Notes: a model not told the origin generated them from the sequence alone. Positions 44,157 through 53,371 are shown, numbered from the stretch's first letter. The stretch: 64,000 nucleotides of DNA from Serratia sp. PL17 (GCF_017832355.1 NZ_JAFIBY010000007.1:186001-250000); one strand, 5' to 3'. Translations and numbers: made by a program.

Positions 44157-44324
44157 TTAATTAGATTTTTCTCAGATTAAGCGCTTACGTTTTTAATCGG
44201 TGGACACAGTGATGGACATAAAACCAAAACTACCCACATAGCATGTGGCGCATCTTACACTGTCTATGCGCCGCGTGAAAGCCAGAGCAGGACTGCGGTT
44301 TGTAATATCAAGTAATGTTAATCC
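44157..44324. other. lepA-prophage junction
   Basis: About 170 bases with no gene and no tRNA. It should hold one attachment site and the lepA promoter. TGGACAC and TGGACAT appear as near-repeats at 44202-44220. Without the other prophage end I cannot define the att core. Confidence 0.5.
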
Positions 44325-44348
44325 AAAATAGCCGGGGTCCATCCCGGC
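44325..44348 (-). terminator. Terminator at the end of the phage late operon
   Basis: On the minus strand GCCGGG-ATGGAC-CCCGGC followed by TATTTT, 5 bases after the tailspike stop. It would shield lepA from late transcription. Confidence 0.8.
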
Positions 44349-44352
44349 ACAT

Positions 44353-46779
44353 TCACTCTCTCATTACAGGAAGGACTGCACCAAGGCTTTCCATAGCTCG
44401 TTCGTGGATCGCTGTTGTTGCATAGTGAACAGCCCAAATCAACTCATCCTTCCTGAGTTTGTACTCGTTTCCTGCTGGCTTGTACTCCTGCACGAGTTCT
44501 CGTCCAGCCTCGATAGCCTTTTTGACAACGACCTGACTATCAGGGATAGCCTCAGTGACAACGACACCGTTTTCAATGACTGCTGCACGACCAGGAACAG
44601 TTTCATAAACGGCAGGTTCCGCTTCCCATTCACGAAACACTTCAGGCTGCTCTGGCCATTCGTCATAACCAAACGCACCGTATTCGCTCCATACCAGCCC
44701 GTATTTTTCCATAATGGCAATGCAGGCTTGTACAGTCGGGCCGGAGTGTAGTCTGGCATCATTGCCTTCTTCTTGCAGGCGCTGTATCCACTGCCAAAAA
44801 CCCGGTAATTTCCCGATAAAATAAAATGCCAGGATTTCATTCTCAGTGAAGATGCGAGGGCGTGACTTAAGCCGTTCGTCTGATGTTACATTCGGTGCGT
44901 TTTGGAAGTACCCACCCAGCCATGGATATGCGGCAGTGCCACAATAAAGCTGTTTTGAATTACGGTTAGTAAATCCATCGGTAGTCAGCATCACCCCTGT
45001 TGTATTGTTATTCACGTAAACGGTGTCGGAATATCCTTTAAACGATGCGCCATTACTGCTCCAACCCCAACGGCGCACGGCATCTTCCAGTCGCCCTCCT
45101 GGAGGGACAGTAACGAAGTTAAACCCTTTTCTATCGTCATCAGGTATCGCAATAAACAAAGAGTCAACACCATTACCCCGCATGCGCCCTATATAGGGGT
45201 ATGAACCGCCCAGCATTCTGTCTGCCGCATTAGGGTCATACAATGACGGCTTGCAATCAGCCAATGTGGTATCTTTAAAATTACCAAATGGCCCACCCCG
45301 GTTACTGAAAATAAACGTTGCGGGAACGCCCAGGCGTGGCGGTACAGGCGCATCAATAGTCATTGTGCCGTTGTAATAAATTAAGTCCCCATGAACGTGC
45401 CACCAACTGTCGTCGGTGCATTTCAGTATGAAGTCTCCTTCACACGTTATGGTTCCGAATGAATTATCACAGGTGACATTCTCTATATCCAATAACTTGC
45501 AACCCGAACCACCGAACGCGCGAATATCGAAACGGCTGTGATAAATATGTCCACGGCGACCAGCAGGGATATCTGATTTTATGCCAGAGCCACTATTGAT
45601 TGGATTGGCTGGGTCAATATACATCTGCATTTGGCACGAAATAAACTCAGTGCCATGGAATGAATTATCGCCGTCCGTTATTTTGAATATCACAGAGTTT
45701 TTGCAGTTATGTAATCGCCAACCAATAAACCGGTTGAACTCCGTAAAGCTGGTCTTCCGTTTATTGTGCAGCATGACGGCGGCATACATATCTGTTGCAA
45801 TACAGTTGTAACTCAGTGTCCCGCAAGAGTCTCGGTTCTCATAAGCAATACCCATCCCGCGCGATGAGGGGTGCGCAATAAAGGTAATGCCATCAATGCC
45901 ACGAGACGTAAAGGAGCCGGAACCGCCTGTATTGATGATGCAGGTCGTCTCATTATCGGGAGATTTAACGAAAAACCGCGCCAGACCTTGCCCCACCGAC
46001 ACTATCTTCACACCCCTTGCACCTGCTTGTGAGTTATCGCCTTCGAAACCGATGCCGCCGAGATTAATAGGGCCGGATTGGGTTCTGTCGAGGAAATAGT
46101 CATAACCTGCCGGAACCTGAACTTCGAGATAGCCATTTTGCTTGGCCTTCTCAACCGCATTAATAATAGCCGGCAAGTCGTTAGTCCCTATCCCTGTCTC
46201 CGGGTTATAGTCTCCTTTGGCACCTTCTGAGAAAATATTGACATACTTAATTGCATCTCCGGTTGTCCCCCCCTGCTCAAGAGCGACAATATACCCTCCA
46301 CGACCAGCACCGGCAGATTTTAAATCCGAGCGAAGGGTTAAATCATTAACATCAACCCAGGTATTCGGAGTAAAACCGCCGGTTGTCTCCGGTGTGGAGT
46401 TTGCTGGAACAGTTTTGGGGTAATCTCCTCTCCAGGAGTAAAATGCATTATTATATTTTAAACGCAATGCCTGGCTGATATTCGTCAATATGAAACCATC
46501 TTCGAACGAATCAACAGGGGTATATCCTGAGTTTCGAATCGCGTTTTGCATCTCCTCAAGGCTTCTATTTAACTCGTCAATGGCGTCTTGCGCCTTGGCA
46601 TCAGCTCCATTTTTAGATTGTTCCGCTCTATTTGCAGAGCCTGCCGCGTTCTCCGCTGCTGCTTGAGCCGCTAACGCCGAGTCAGATCCAGTGGATGCAC
46701 CAGCAGTCCGGCGCTGCCCTAACGTCACGGAAACCCCTACCACATCAGTTACTGGCAAACCGTTATTTAACATTTTCAC
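44353..46779 (-). CDS. Large tailspike/tail fibre with self-processing C-terminal chaperone
   Basis: An 808-residue receptor-binding protein. Residues 1-100: an attachment peptide (NGLPVTDVVGVSV) and an Ala-rich coiled coil. Residues 150-560: a beta-helix-like body with pectate-lyase-type features, suggesting a polysaccharide-binding or polysaccharide-cutting spike. C-terminal 160 residues: an S74-type intramolecular chaperone with the cleavage motif TSDERLKSRPRIF and the helical region WQWIQRLQEEG. Cleavage before the Ser would release the chaperone after trimer folding. It follows a fibre and its assembly gene, so it is a second receptor-binding protein. Confidence 0.85.
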   Translation of the reverse strand: MKMLNNGLPVTDVVGVSVTLGQRRTAGASTGSDSALAAQAAAENAAGSANRAEQSKNGADAKAQDAIDELNRSLEEMQNAIRNSGYTPVDSFEDGFILTNISQALRLKYNNAFYSWRGDYPKTVPANSTPETTGGFTPNTWVDVNDLTLRSDLKSAGAGRGGYIVALEQGGTTGDAIKYVNIFSEGAKGDYNPETGIGTNDLPAIINAVEKAKQNGYLEVQVPAGYDYFLDRTQSGPINLGGIGFEGDNSQAGARGVKIVSVGQGLARFFVKSPDNETTCIINTGGSGSFTSRGIDGITFIAHPSSRGMGIAYENRDSCGTLSYNCIATDMYAAVMLHNKRKTSFTEFNRFIGWRLHNCKNSVIFKITDGDNSFHGTEFISCQMQMYIDPANPINSGSGIKSDIPAGRRGHIYHSRFDIRAFGGSGCKLLDIENVTCDNSFGTITCEGDFILKCTDDSWWHVHGDLIYYNGTMTIDAPVPPRLGVPATFIFSNRGGPFGNFKDTTLADCKPSLYDPNAADRMLGGSYPYIGRMRGNGVDSLFIAIPDDDRKGFNFVTVPPGGRLEDAVRRWGWSSNGASFKGYSDTVYVNNNTTGVMLTTDGFTNRNSKQLYCGTAAYPWLGGYFQNAPNVTSDERLKSRPRIFTENEILAFYFIGKLPGFWQWIQRLQEEGNDARLHSGPTVQACIAIMEKYGLVWSEYGAFGYDEWPEQPEVFREWEAEPAVYETVPGRAAVIENGVVVTEAIPDSQVVVKKAIEAGRELVQEYKPAGNEYKLRKDELIWAVHYATTAIHERAMESLGAVLPVMRE

Positions 46780-46788
46780 TCCCGTTAT

Positions 46789-47307
46789 TTATGGGGCAAC
46801 AGGCCATTCAATATTTTGATCTGAGGATGTATCCAGTCTGCTCAAAATGACAACGTATTTCTCCAACTCCATCAGTTTTCGTTTTTCTTCCACGGTGGAC
46901 ATCTGATGTTTATCAGCCAGTTCTAACGGTTTCATCAAATAATAAGCATCTTCAATTAGCTGAGCCTTTCTTTTCTCTGCTTTATTGCGACATTCATCAT
47001 CTGTATATTCCCGCGAGATAAGCATTAAACCATCAAACACCCACTCCCCAGAATCTGATAAGTTGGATGGAATTTCATTTAAACTCAACTCTACAACTGA
47101 TAGATTAATTGGCCAAAGCATTGATATATCTTTGGATATGGCAACTACAACACCATTTTCATCATAGGCAATTTTGACTGTATCTGGGGAGAATTCCTTT
47201 TGATTTTCATACCAGTCATTACCATCCTCATCACAAAGGTAGGAAACAGTAACACCTAATGCTGGATTGTCCGGGATGTACTGTTTTAGTTTCTTTAAGT
47301 GTTTCAT
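46789..47307 (-). CDS. Tail fibre assembly protein
   Basis: About 172 residues. The N-terminus MKHLKKLKQYIPDNP and the C-terminal region with EEKRKLMELEKYVVILSRLD and IEWPVAP are those of Tfa-family chaperones, which help trimerise and cap the adjacent fibre. The ATG at 47307 is two bases after the fibre stop; an upstream ATG at 47334 would overlap the fibre and is less like the family. AT-rich compared with the baseplate genes. Confidence 0.88.
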   Translation of the reverse strand: MKHLKKLKQYIPDNPALGVTVSYLCDEDGNDWYENQKEFSPDTVKIAYDENGVVVAISKDISMLWPINLSVVELSLNEIPSNLSDSGEWVFDGLMLISREYTDDECRNKAEKRKAQLIEDAYYLMKPLELADKHQMSTVEEKRKLMELEKYVVILSRLDTSSDQNIEWPVAP

Positions 47308-47309
47308 AA

Positions 47310-48248
47310 TTAAATCGTCCCGATAGTTGCCCACTGACCATTAATCAATACCTGAACAGCCGAGTACGAAGCCCAGATACTAGGGGCATAATTAGAACCT
47401 GACATGCCGGTGTAAACACAGCCTGATGGTAAATCAATGCGCCCTCCGGTGTCGGGAATAACTGTTCGCCCAGACAGGCGGACACCCTGGACTAAGTTTT
47501 TATATGCCCATTCTTGTGCTTTGTTTTGTGCGTTATTTATATTGTCATTGAGCCAGTTATGCAGATAGCCGCCCCACAAGTCTCCAGAGACATCCCCGTT
47601 TGGATAAAGCTTTGAACCGTCGCCACCTCCAGCACCTACTGTACCACTGGCATTAAATGAACCATCATTTCTAAGTTCAAACCACCCTTCATTCCCTCCA
47701 TTGGCAACATGAATACCAAAGAAGTGATATTGATTCATGCGTTCAACATGGTAAATATCGACAAACAAATTACCATTTCCTTGTATACGCATTCCGTTCG
47801 TTTGCCTTTCATTATTTACAGGGTCTTGAAGACCGCGTTTAATAATGAAATTCTGACCATTAACGTATAGGGTTCTTCCGGCGGTTAAATCATTCCCTGT
47901 TGATAATCCATCACTGACATTTAGCCAATTTATCGTATCGCCAGATTTTTTAATGTACCGAACATCTAGCTTACCCACAGAATAAAAAAATATAGCTTTA
48001 GCAAGAGAATCTTTAATCTTTGCTAAATTTCCATCATCCAGCACATCGTCACCAGACTGTTCAGCTATAAATCCCGCAAGCACTGCAGCCATCACTGTTG
48101 ATTGCCGCCAAACCTTATTTAGTTGCTCACTTTTAGCTATCCCTGAGTTGAAACCAGCTCCGACAGCAGGAAGTGCCTCATATTCTTCCTGCGTCAGAAC
48201 GTTCGCATATTCACCGATGGCAAACGGTTTAAATTCGTTCTTCGCCAT
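47310..48248 (-). CDS. Tail fibre protein
   Basis: A 312-residue fibre. The N-terminal part (KPFAIGEYANVLTQEEYEAL) attaches to the baseplate; the C-terminal tip ends VYTGMSGSNYAPSIWASYSAVQVLINGQWATIGTI, a common Mu/P2-type receptor tip. It directly follows the DUF2612 gene and pairs with Tfa. It is more AT-rich than the upstream structural genes, as expected of exchanged host-range cassettes. Confidence 0.87.
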   Translation of the reverse strand: MAKNEFKPFAIGEYANVLTQEEYEALPAVGAGFNSGIAKSEQLNKVWRQSTVMAAVLAGFIAEQSGDDVLDDGNLAKIKDSLAKAIFFYSVGKLDVRYIKKSGDTINWLNVSDGLSTGNDLTAGRTLYVNGQNFIIKRGLQDPVNNERQTNGMRIQGNGNLFVDIYHVERMNQYHFFGIHVANGGNEGWFELRNDGSFNASGTVGAGGGDGSKLYPNGDVSGDLWGGYLHNWLNDNINNAQNKAQEWAYKNLVQGVRLSGRTVIPDTGGRIDLPSGCVYTGMSGSNYAPSIWASYSAVQVLINGQWATIGTI

Positions 48249-48824
48249 TTATCCCTCCACGACTTCATAGTTGACGGTAATCCCCATCGGTTTAATCGAG
48301 AGATAACCTTGCCGAATAATTTCTTTGGTAATTGCTGGTATTGCAGCACCGCGCGCAGTGATCGTCATGCTCATGTCGAGATTGTCTGAAAAAGAGATAA
48401 CGATACCGCCCTCCGGGTAAATTGACGCCAGCACCGCGGGCAGTGTTTCTACAGTGCCGTCCCAGTTGTTAGCACCAATCTTGGCACGCAACACGGTTAG
48501 GTATGTGTCATCATCCAGATCGATATACTCATCTCCGGAGTCATAGCGCCCTTTCCAACTCCCCAGATCAAAACCCAGCTCTGGATCATCGAATGAAAAA
48601 TAATGGTTCACTGCTGGCGCACGTATGCGTCGCCCGCGTCCCACCCACAAGCCGACGACGTCAAGCTGAAAGCCGACGGCATCGTCGAGATCAAACGCCG
48701 ATACGATGGCCCGTATGCTTTCCTGCTGGCGAGTGAATGCCTCAGTAACAGAGTTGACAGTGGCGTAATACTTGGGAAACTGGCAGTGATAGGCGGGAAT
48801 TAATGCGGTGTATTTGTTGGTCAT
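48249..48824 (-). CDS. DUF2612 baseplate protein
   Basis: A 191-residue protein of the DUF2612 family (TRQQESIRAIVSAFDLDDAV, QLDVVGLWVGRGRRI), found between gpJ and the fibres in many contractile phages, in the place of P2 gpI. It probably links fibres to the baseplate rim. Its start overlaps the gpJ stop by one base. Confidence 0.87.
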   Translation of the reverse strand: MTNKYTALIPAYHCQFPKYYATVNSVTEAFTRQQESIRAIVSAFDLDDAVGFQLDVVGLWVGRGRRIRAPAVNHYFSFDDPELGFDLGSWKGRYDSGDEYIDLDDDTYLTVLRAKIGANNWDGTVETLPAVLASIYPEGGIVISFSDNLDMSMTITARGAAIPAITKEIIRQGYLSIKPMGITVNYEVVEG

Positions 48825-50014
48825 TATGCCACCGTGATAATTGCGATATTCTCCGGCGAACAGGTCGCAGACTCGTTAAACAGGATCGGAATATTAGCCT
48901 CGCGCATCGTGACCGCATCTTTGCCAATGCTCACGGTCATCAGGTCGTAGGTTTTCCCGCTGGCGGCGTTTCCCAGCGTGGCAGGAACGTAGAGCCGCGA
49001 AAAATAAACGGTGTCGCCGATGTACAGCGTGTTGATGTAGTCGGACACGGCTTTTTTGATGTCCTCGCCGATGTCACTGGTGTAGCCAGGAAGCACCTTA
49101 ATTTTGATAGCCCCGTAAATCGGGACTTTAGTCGGCCGGAAAAAATGGATCGACTTGTCTACGGCGTAGGCATCCTTAACAATCACCGTCGTCGTCCCGA
49201 ACGTCGGCGCGCCAGGTGATTTTTTTATCGCGATAATCCGGGCAATCTCTTCAGCGTCGCCGCCGTCCACCACCATCGAAACCGCATGCGCTGGAACACC
49301 GTTATCATCGGTTTCCGAAGTGTCGTTGTCGTAGCCCTTATAACGCGTCACGCCAGTGATATTGGCAATGGCGCCTACGAGTCCCTCCATGACGGTTCGG
49401 GACGGTAGCGCGACGCTGAGCGCCTGCCGCTGTCGCAGTTCCGCATCAGTTTCCACCGGTTTACCGGCGGTGGCCGCTTCAGGGTTCGTGACGGACTGCC
49501 AGCCGCGCGTTGGTGTAGCAATTTGCGAAACATCGCCAGGTAGTGCAGTGATGGCGCCAGCCTTCTGCGCCGTTGCGGTTACCACCGCCTGACCGTGAAT
49601 GTCGAGTTCTACCTCTGCAGGTAAATCCCAGAGGTTCCCGGCGCTGTCGCGTACTGAGGAATTTCTGATGACTATGCCAACCTGGCCGATCAGTTTCACA
49701 TCAACCGTGGAATTTGACGGCGCCTTGCGGCTGATGCCGTTGATTTTGACGTTACTCGCCAACCCCGCGCCGATGCCTGTCACCGGGCTAAACGCATTCC
49801 AGGTTGCGATCGCCGCATTGTTGCCGCCGTGCATCGCGTAGGCGATCAGCGACAACAGCACGCCGTCTTTGCTGTCTGGCTCGATGTAGATGTCATCGCC
49901 ATAGATACCGCGAAAAATTGTCTGCCAACCGGTGAGGATGGTCTGGAATTCAGGCGTGCTCATCCCTGCCGCCGTTATTTTTGGCAGCATCGAATCGATA
50001 ATGTCTTCATACAT
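48824..50014 (-). CDS. Baseplate wedge protein gpJ
   Basis: A 396-residue Baseplate_J family protein, the wedge arm that spreads when the tail contracts. The family core IYIEPDSKDGVLLSLIAYAM and NVKINGISRKAPSNS is clear. It overlaps the upstream wedge gene by 8 bases and the downstream DUF2612 gene by one. Confidence 0.93.
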   Translation of the reverse strand: MYEDIIDSMLPKITAAGMSTPEFQTILTGWQTIFRGIYGDDIYIEPDSKDGVLLSLIAYAMHGGNNAAIATWNAFSPVTGIGAGLASNVKINGISRKAPSNSTVDVKLIGQVGIVIRNSSVRDSAGNLWDLPAEVELDIHGQAVVTATAQKAGAITALPGDVSQIATPTRGWQSVTNPEAATAGKPVETDAELRQRQALSVALPSRTVMEGLVGAIANITGVTRYKGYDNDTSETDDNGVPAHAVSMVVDGGDAEEIARIIAIKKSPGAPTFGTTTVIVKDAYAVDKSIHFFRPTKVPIYGAIKIKVLPGYTSDIGEDIKKAVSDYINTLYIGDTVYFSRLYVPATLGNAASGKTYDLMTVSIGKDAVTMREANIPILFNESATCSPENIAIITVA

Positions 50015-50357
50015 AGGTGGTTACCGAGGTTTGCCCGAAGGCGGTGTTTAGGGTGGCGGTGACCAGCAAGTCGCGGGTTTCTACGTCGCGTTGGCTCTGG
50101 TACTCAACTATCTCGGTCACATTCGGCGTACCGAGGATGCGCTCACGGATCACGATGTCGTAGAGGCCCGACGTGTATTTACCGAGTATCTGCGTCCAGT
50201 CGGTGCCGGCAGTGGTATCGAGGAACCACTCGCCCTTTCGCAACTGCAGGCGGCTGATCACCGCCATGCCCACCGCCTCGGGCGTGTTGATGAAGAAATC
50301 GCCCTCGCCGCGCCCGAAGCTGTAATCGCCGTTCTTGTCTTCTTTGCGGTATCTCAT
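50007..50357 (-). CDS. Small baseplate wedge protein (gp25/gp46-like)
   Basis: A 116-residue protein (GDFFINTPEAVGMAVISRLQ, ATLNTAFGQTSVTTYV) in the position of the gp25-type wedge protein that seeds the sheath, between spike and gpJ. Function by position and resemblance to the Mu gp46/gp25 group. Its start overlaps the spike stop by four bases. Confidence 0.75.
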   Translation of the reverse strand: MRYRKEDKNGDYSFGRGEGDFFINTPEAVGMAVISRLQLRKGEWFLDTTAGTDWTQILGKYTSGLYDIVIRERILGTPNVTEIVEYQSQRDVETRDLLVTATLNTAFGQTSVTTYV

Positions 50358-51106
50358 AGCGGCTCACTCGTCTCAGGCCCGTCATGTTCACGATGTTTAT
50401 GAGCCATCAGGCTCTTCCCACCGGCTTTGACATCGTTGGTCACGCTCACTGGCCCCAGCATCGTCGCCGTACCGCCGCCATCGCCCATGCCCTGCGACAG
50501 GTTGCCGTTGATGGTCACGTTGCCATTGAGCACGATTTCGGGGGAGTTAATCTCCGTGCCGCCCTGCGCGCTGGCGGTCAGCTTTCCTGAGGTGGTGACG
50601 TTCACCGCGTGGCTACCAGGGTTTAGCTCAATAAAGGCCGCACCGTCGTCAGTGCGCAGTTGTGCGGCGCTGGTACTGATACCGCTGATTTTCTGTGCCT
50701 GTGACTGCGGGCCGACAATCGCGAAGGCATCGGATAGATCGTGCATTCTCTCGGCGCCCGACTCCTGCACGCCGCCGTTTTGCCACCAGAAATCGATGCC
50801 ACGGTCAGCAAACACAATAAGGCACTCATCGCCAGCCTTAACCGGAAACGTAAGCGTGACACCTCCGCCGCGCGGGAAAGTAACCGGGATGTCTACCAGT
50901 AGCGGCAGACTGGCTGAATTGCCGCCTCCAGCGCTCTCCGGCTCGTAACCTTTCACCGCCGGCAGCACTACGCAAGTCACCGCGTCAGCGTCAAAGGATT
51001 GGATGATGCCGGGGATTGATACGCGCATTCCTGCGCTGATGGCCGCAGCTAGCGCCTGGTCGGCCTGTTGCTTGTCGCCGATCTGAGATTGGAGTGATAC
51101 AGGCAT
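50354..51106 (-). CDS. Baseplate central spike protein (Gp138-type)
   Basis: A 250-residue spike. An N-terminal OB fold (residues 25-110, VSIPGIIQSFDADAVTCVV) is followed by a beta-helical shaft with repeated short strands (SPEIVLNGNVTINGNLSQG) and a C-terminal HKHREH motif. Such His clusters bind an iron ion at the tip of puncturing spikes. It matches the Gp138 N-terminal family. A terminator lies immediately upstream, after the lipoprotein gene, so its expression needs read-through or antitermination. Confidence 0.87.
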   Translation of the reverse strand: MPVSLQSQIGDKQQADQALAAAISAGMRVSIPGIIQSFDADAVTCVVLPAVKGYEPESAGGGNSASLPLLVDIPVTFPRGGGVTLTFPVKAGDECLIVFADRGIDFWWQNGGVQESGAERMHDLSDAFAIVGPQSQAQKISGISTSAAQLRTDDGAAFIELNPGSHAVNVTTSGKLTASAQGGTEINSPEIVLNGNVTINGNLSQGMGDGGGTATMLGPVSVTNDVKAGGKSLMAHKHREHDGPETSEPL

Positions 51107-51119
51107 GAATTTTTCCCAT

Positions 51120-51141
51120 AAAAAAACCCGCCGAAGCGGGT
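51120..51141 (-). terminator. Terminator after the phage lipoprotein gene
   Basis: ACCCGC-TTCG-GCGGGT followed by seven T on the minus strand, 24 bases after the lipoprotein stop and 14 bases before the spike start. The same hairpin and tail as the host glyA terminator at 1300-1323. Confidence 0.88.
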
Positions 51142-51164
51142 CTGGTATGCCAACAGGGGGGCGC

Positions 51165-52304
51165 TTATAGAAGCCCCGCTTTCTCTGCTACTGATATATA
51201 CAACACATCACCATGACCACTGCATGGAACAGCCACGGTCACCATTGCCGCATATCCGGAGTTATTTTTCCGAGAACACATTTCTTGATGCATTTTGGCT
51301 AGTCTGGCCGCATGGTCAAAATCAATGATGCGTCCAAAAGTCGCTTCTCCAAGTGCAGTATTTTTCGTTAAGTCAGGAATGCTCTTGTTTTTAATTATCG
51401 AAGCAAAATTAGACAATCCATTTCCAACTTGGTTAAAGCATGGGTTTTCGATCTCCAGTCCAGTGTATGCTGAAACCCGCTGACACTCTGTCAATAGCTC
51501 TTTTGTGGAAATTTCGACTTGATTTAGAGTTAGCTTATACTTTCCGATTTTTGCATAGACTTGTCTCGGATCGGTGGAGTTTGGTGTTCGTGTTACGAAA
51601 GGCATGCTATTAAATGCCTTTCTCAGAGCAGGGGCCTTCTCAATAGAAATAACATTGCCAAGTTCAGTTACAGCAAACTCAGGATTGACTTTGTCATAAT
51701 CCGCCATTCTTTTTACTTCAATCTGCTCAGCATTATATCTAGCTTGATCTCTCATGGAACTAATCGAAATAACAAATTCATTCCTTCTTTTATAGAGTTC
51801 AGCGATTGATTTTTTAAAATCCAGCTCACTAACATTGTTAAGGCCCAAAAACTCACGATCTTTGGAAAAATCACGATACAAGTCTGATGAATGACCTGTA
51901 TCTGATAAAATACTCGAACCAAAAACAGCAGAGAAACGGTTCAGTATTTCCGCCATTGTTGGATTTCTAACTGATGGGTCTTCAATTTTATACAGCGAAG
52001 GTGCTTTCCCATCATAATCATGTATTGCAACATAGAATGCAGTTATACCTAACGCATTATTATTTGCTTTATCTATTGCATCATTAAGCGAGCAACCACC
52101 TTTACATAGCGACTCCCCACCTTCACTTGCCGTTATCTTGTCATCTTTTAGAACATACTCCAGTGCTTTCATCCCAGAACTCGAAAACACAGCCTCTTTT
52201 TTCTGTTCTTTATACTGTTTGTCTGATTCCATTTTCTGGGCCAAACCGCACCCAGAAAGTGACTGACAGATAATAAATATAGAAACGAGTTTTTTAATTT
52301 TCAT
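51165..52304 (-). CDS. Unrecognised lipoprotein carried in the baseplate operon (moron-like)
   Basis: A 379-residue protein with a signal peptide and lipobox LSGC (Cys19) and no family that I recognise. After the lipid anchor comes a Lys/Glu-rich stretch, and then a mainly helical body with six further Cys, paired as CKGGC, near ENPCFN and in MCSRK/VPCSG. Asp at position 2 after the Cys is absent (GLAQ follows), favouring outer-membrane sorting. It is clearly more AT-rich than the hub and spike genes on either side and has its own terminator: a cargo gene rather than a virion part. It could alter the lysogen's surface (inference). Confidence 0.75.
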   Translation of the reverse strand: MKIKKLVSIFIICQSLSGCGLAQKMESDKQYKEQKKEAVFSSSGMKALEYVLKDDKITASEGGESLCKGGCSLNDAIDKANNNALGITAFYVAIHDYDGKAPSLYKIEDPSVRNPTMAEILNRFSAVFGSSILSDTGHSSDLYRDFSKDREFLGLNNVSELDFKKSIAELYKRRNEFVISISSMRDQARYNAEQIEVKRMADYDKVNPEFAVTELGNVISIEKAPALRKAFNSMPFVTRTPNSTDPRQVYAKIGKYKLTLNQVEISTKELLTECQRVSAYTGLEIENPCFNQVGNGLSNFASIIKNKSIPDLTKNTALGEATFGRIIDFDHAARLAKMHQEMCSRKNNSGYAAMVTVAVPCSGHGDVLYISVAEKAGLL

Positions 52305-52309
52305 ATCGT

Positions 52310-53371
52310 TTAAGTGGTCCGATTAACGGTAGCGCTAGTTTGCAAATCTGCCGAGCCGCGCGCAAAGCACATTAAATCCATGTACCACGCTTGGCCCCTT
52401 GTGTCGCCAGTATAGTCGATCGCTTTCACGATATACACGCCATCCGTCGCAACGCTGGCCGGCTGCTGCAGGCTACCAGTAACAACCCGGTTTCCGTTCT
52501 GGTCGGTTTCGCTGATGCGTCCACCAGACTGAGCAACTTCACTATCGGAAAGCGCGACACGGTATACCGATGCCTGGTCGAGTTGGATCAGGCCGTTAAT
52601 GCGAATGTTCGGGTTGATGAGGCAACGCACGTTAACACCAGCGCCCATCGTCTGCTGTGGCATACCGATCAGCCCGGTATTGCTGTTTAGCACAATGGCC
52701 TCATGAATGTATTTATCCTCGTTAACCATCTGCAACTGGCCGTCGATCAACTGCCAAGTGGCCTTACACATGCCTGCAACCGAGTCCATAACGTCGCGCG
52801 CAGACTTGAACAACGACAACCCTCTGGGGAAAACCGTGTCTGGGAAAGTTCCCGTGATCCCTTGGGTGATACCGTAGGCCCCAAAGCTTTTCAGCGCCAC
52901 ATTGTACATGTCAGCCACCGTGTAGCCGGCGGCGAGAGTCGTGTTCACCGTCGCATAGAGAAATGCCTCATGATCGCCCACGGCCTGAATAAGCACCCAG
53001 GAATCAGTGGGGTTGTCTTTGCCGGTGATTGTAAAACGGAGATCACCCTCAAAAATCATCCCGAAGTTCTGCCCGTCACGCTGTCCGGGTTTCACCGGGT
53101 CCACCGGGCGCGCCACACCGACCTGATTGGCGTCTGCATCCGGCGCGATCCCATCGTAACCGGCAATCATTCGAATCTTGGAAAACTCGCTGCCCAGAAT
53201 GCGGTTCTGGGTATCGGGTGACAGGTTGTAAATTTTTATGTTGGCGACACGCGGCCATTTCGTATCGGCCCACTCAATGCGAAACGTGACTTTAAAATCT
53301 GAAAGGCTAATGCCGCTACCCTGCTGGTCGAGCAGCTGCAGCTCAAAATGGCGCATCCAGTTCTGACTCAT
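52310..53371 (-). CDS. Baseplate hub protein (gp27/gpD-like)
   Basis: A 353-residue tail hub protein that sits between tail tube and spike. N-terminal FKVTFRIEWADTKWPRVANI and SPDTQNRILGSEFSKIRMIAGY are typical of hub domains resembling the tube fold. It starts three bases after the plug gene. The lipoprotein gene begins five bases past its stop, leaving no room for a promoter between them. Confidence 0.85.
   Translation of the reverse strand: MSQNWMRHFELQLLDQQGSGISLSDFKVTFRIEWADTKWPRVANIKIYNLSPDTQNRILGSEFSKIRMIAGYDGIAPDADANQVGVARPVDPVKPGQRDGQNFGMIFEGDLRFTITGKDNPTDSWVLIQAVGDHEAFLYATVNTTLAAGYTVADMYNVALKSFGAYGITQGITGTFPDTVFPRGLSLFKSARDVMDSVAGMCKATWQLIDGQLQMVNEDKYIHEAIVLNSNTGLIGMPQQTMGAGVNVRCLINPNIRINGLIQLDQASVYRVALSDSEVAQSGGRISETDQNGNRVVTGSLQQPASVATDGVYIVKAIDYTGDTRGQAWYMDLMCFARGSADLQTSATVNRTT

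Noticed and set aside
44157..44352. tRNA or tmRNA gene as phage attachment site
   Set aside because: I looked for a cloverleaf and a terminal CCA and saw none; the site appears intergenic.
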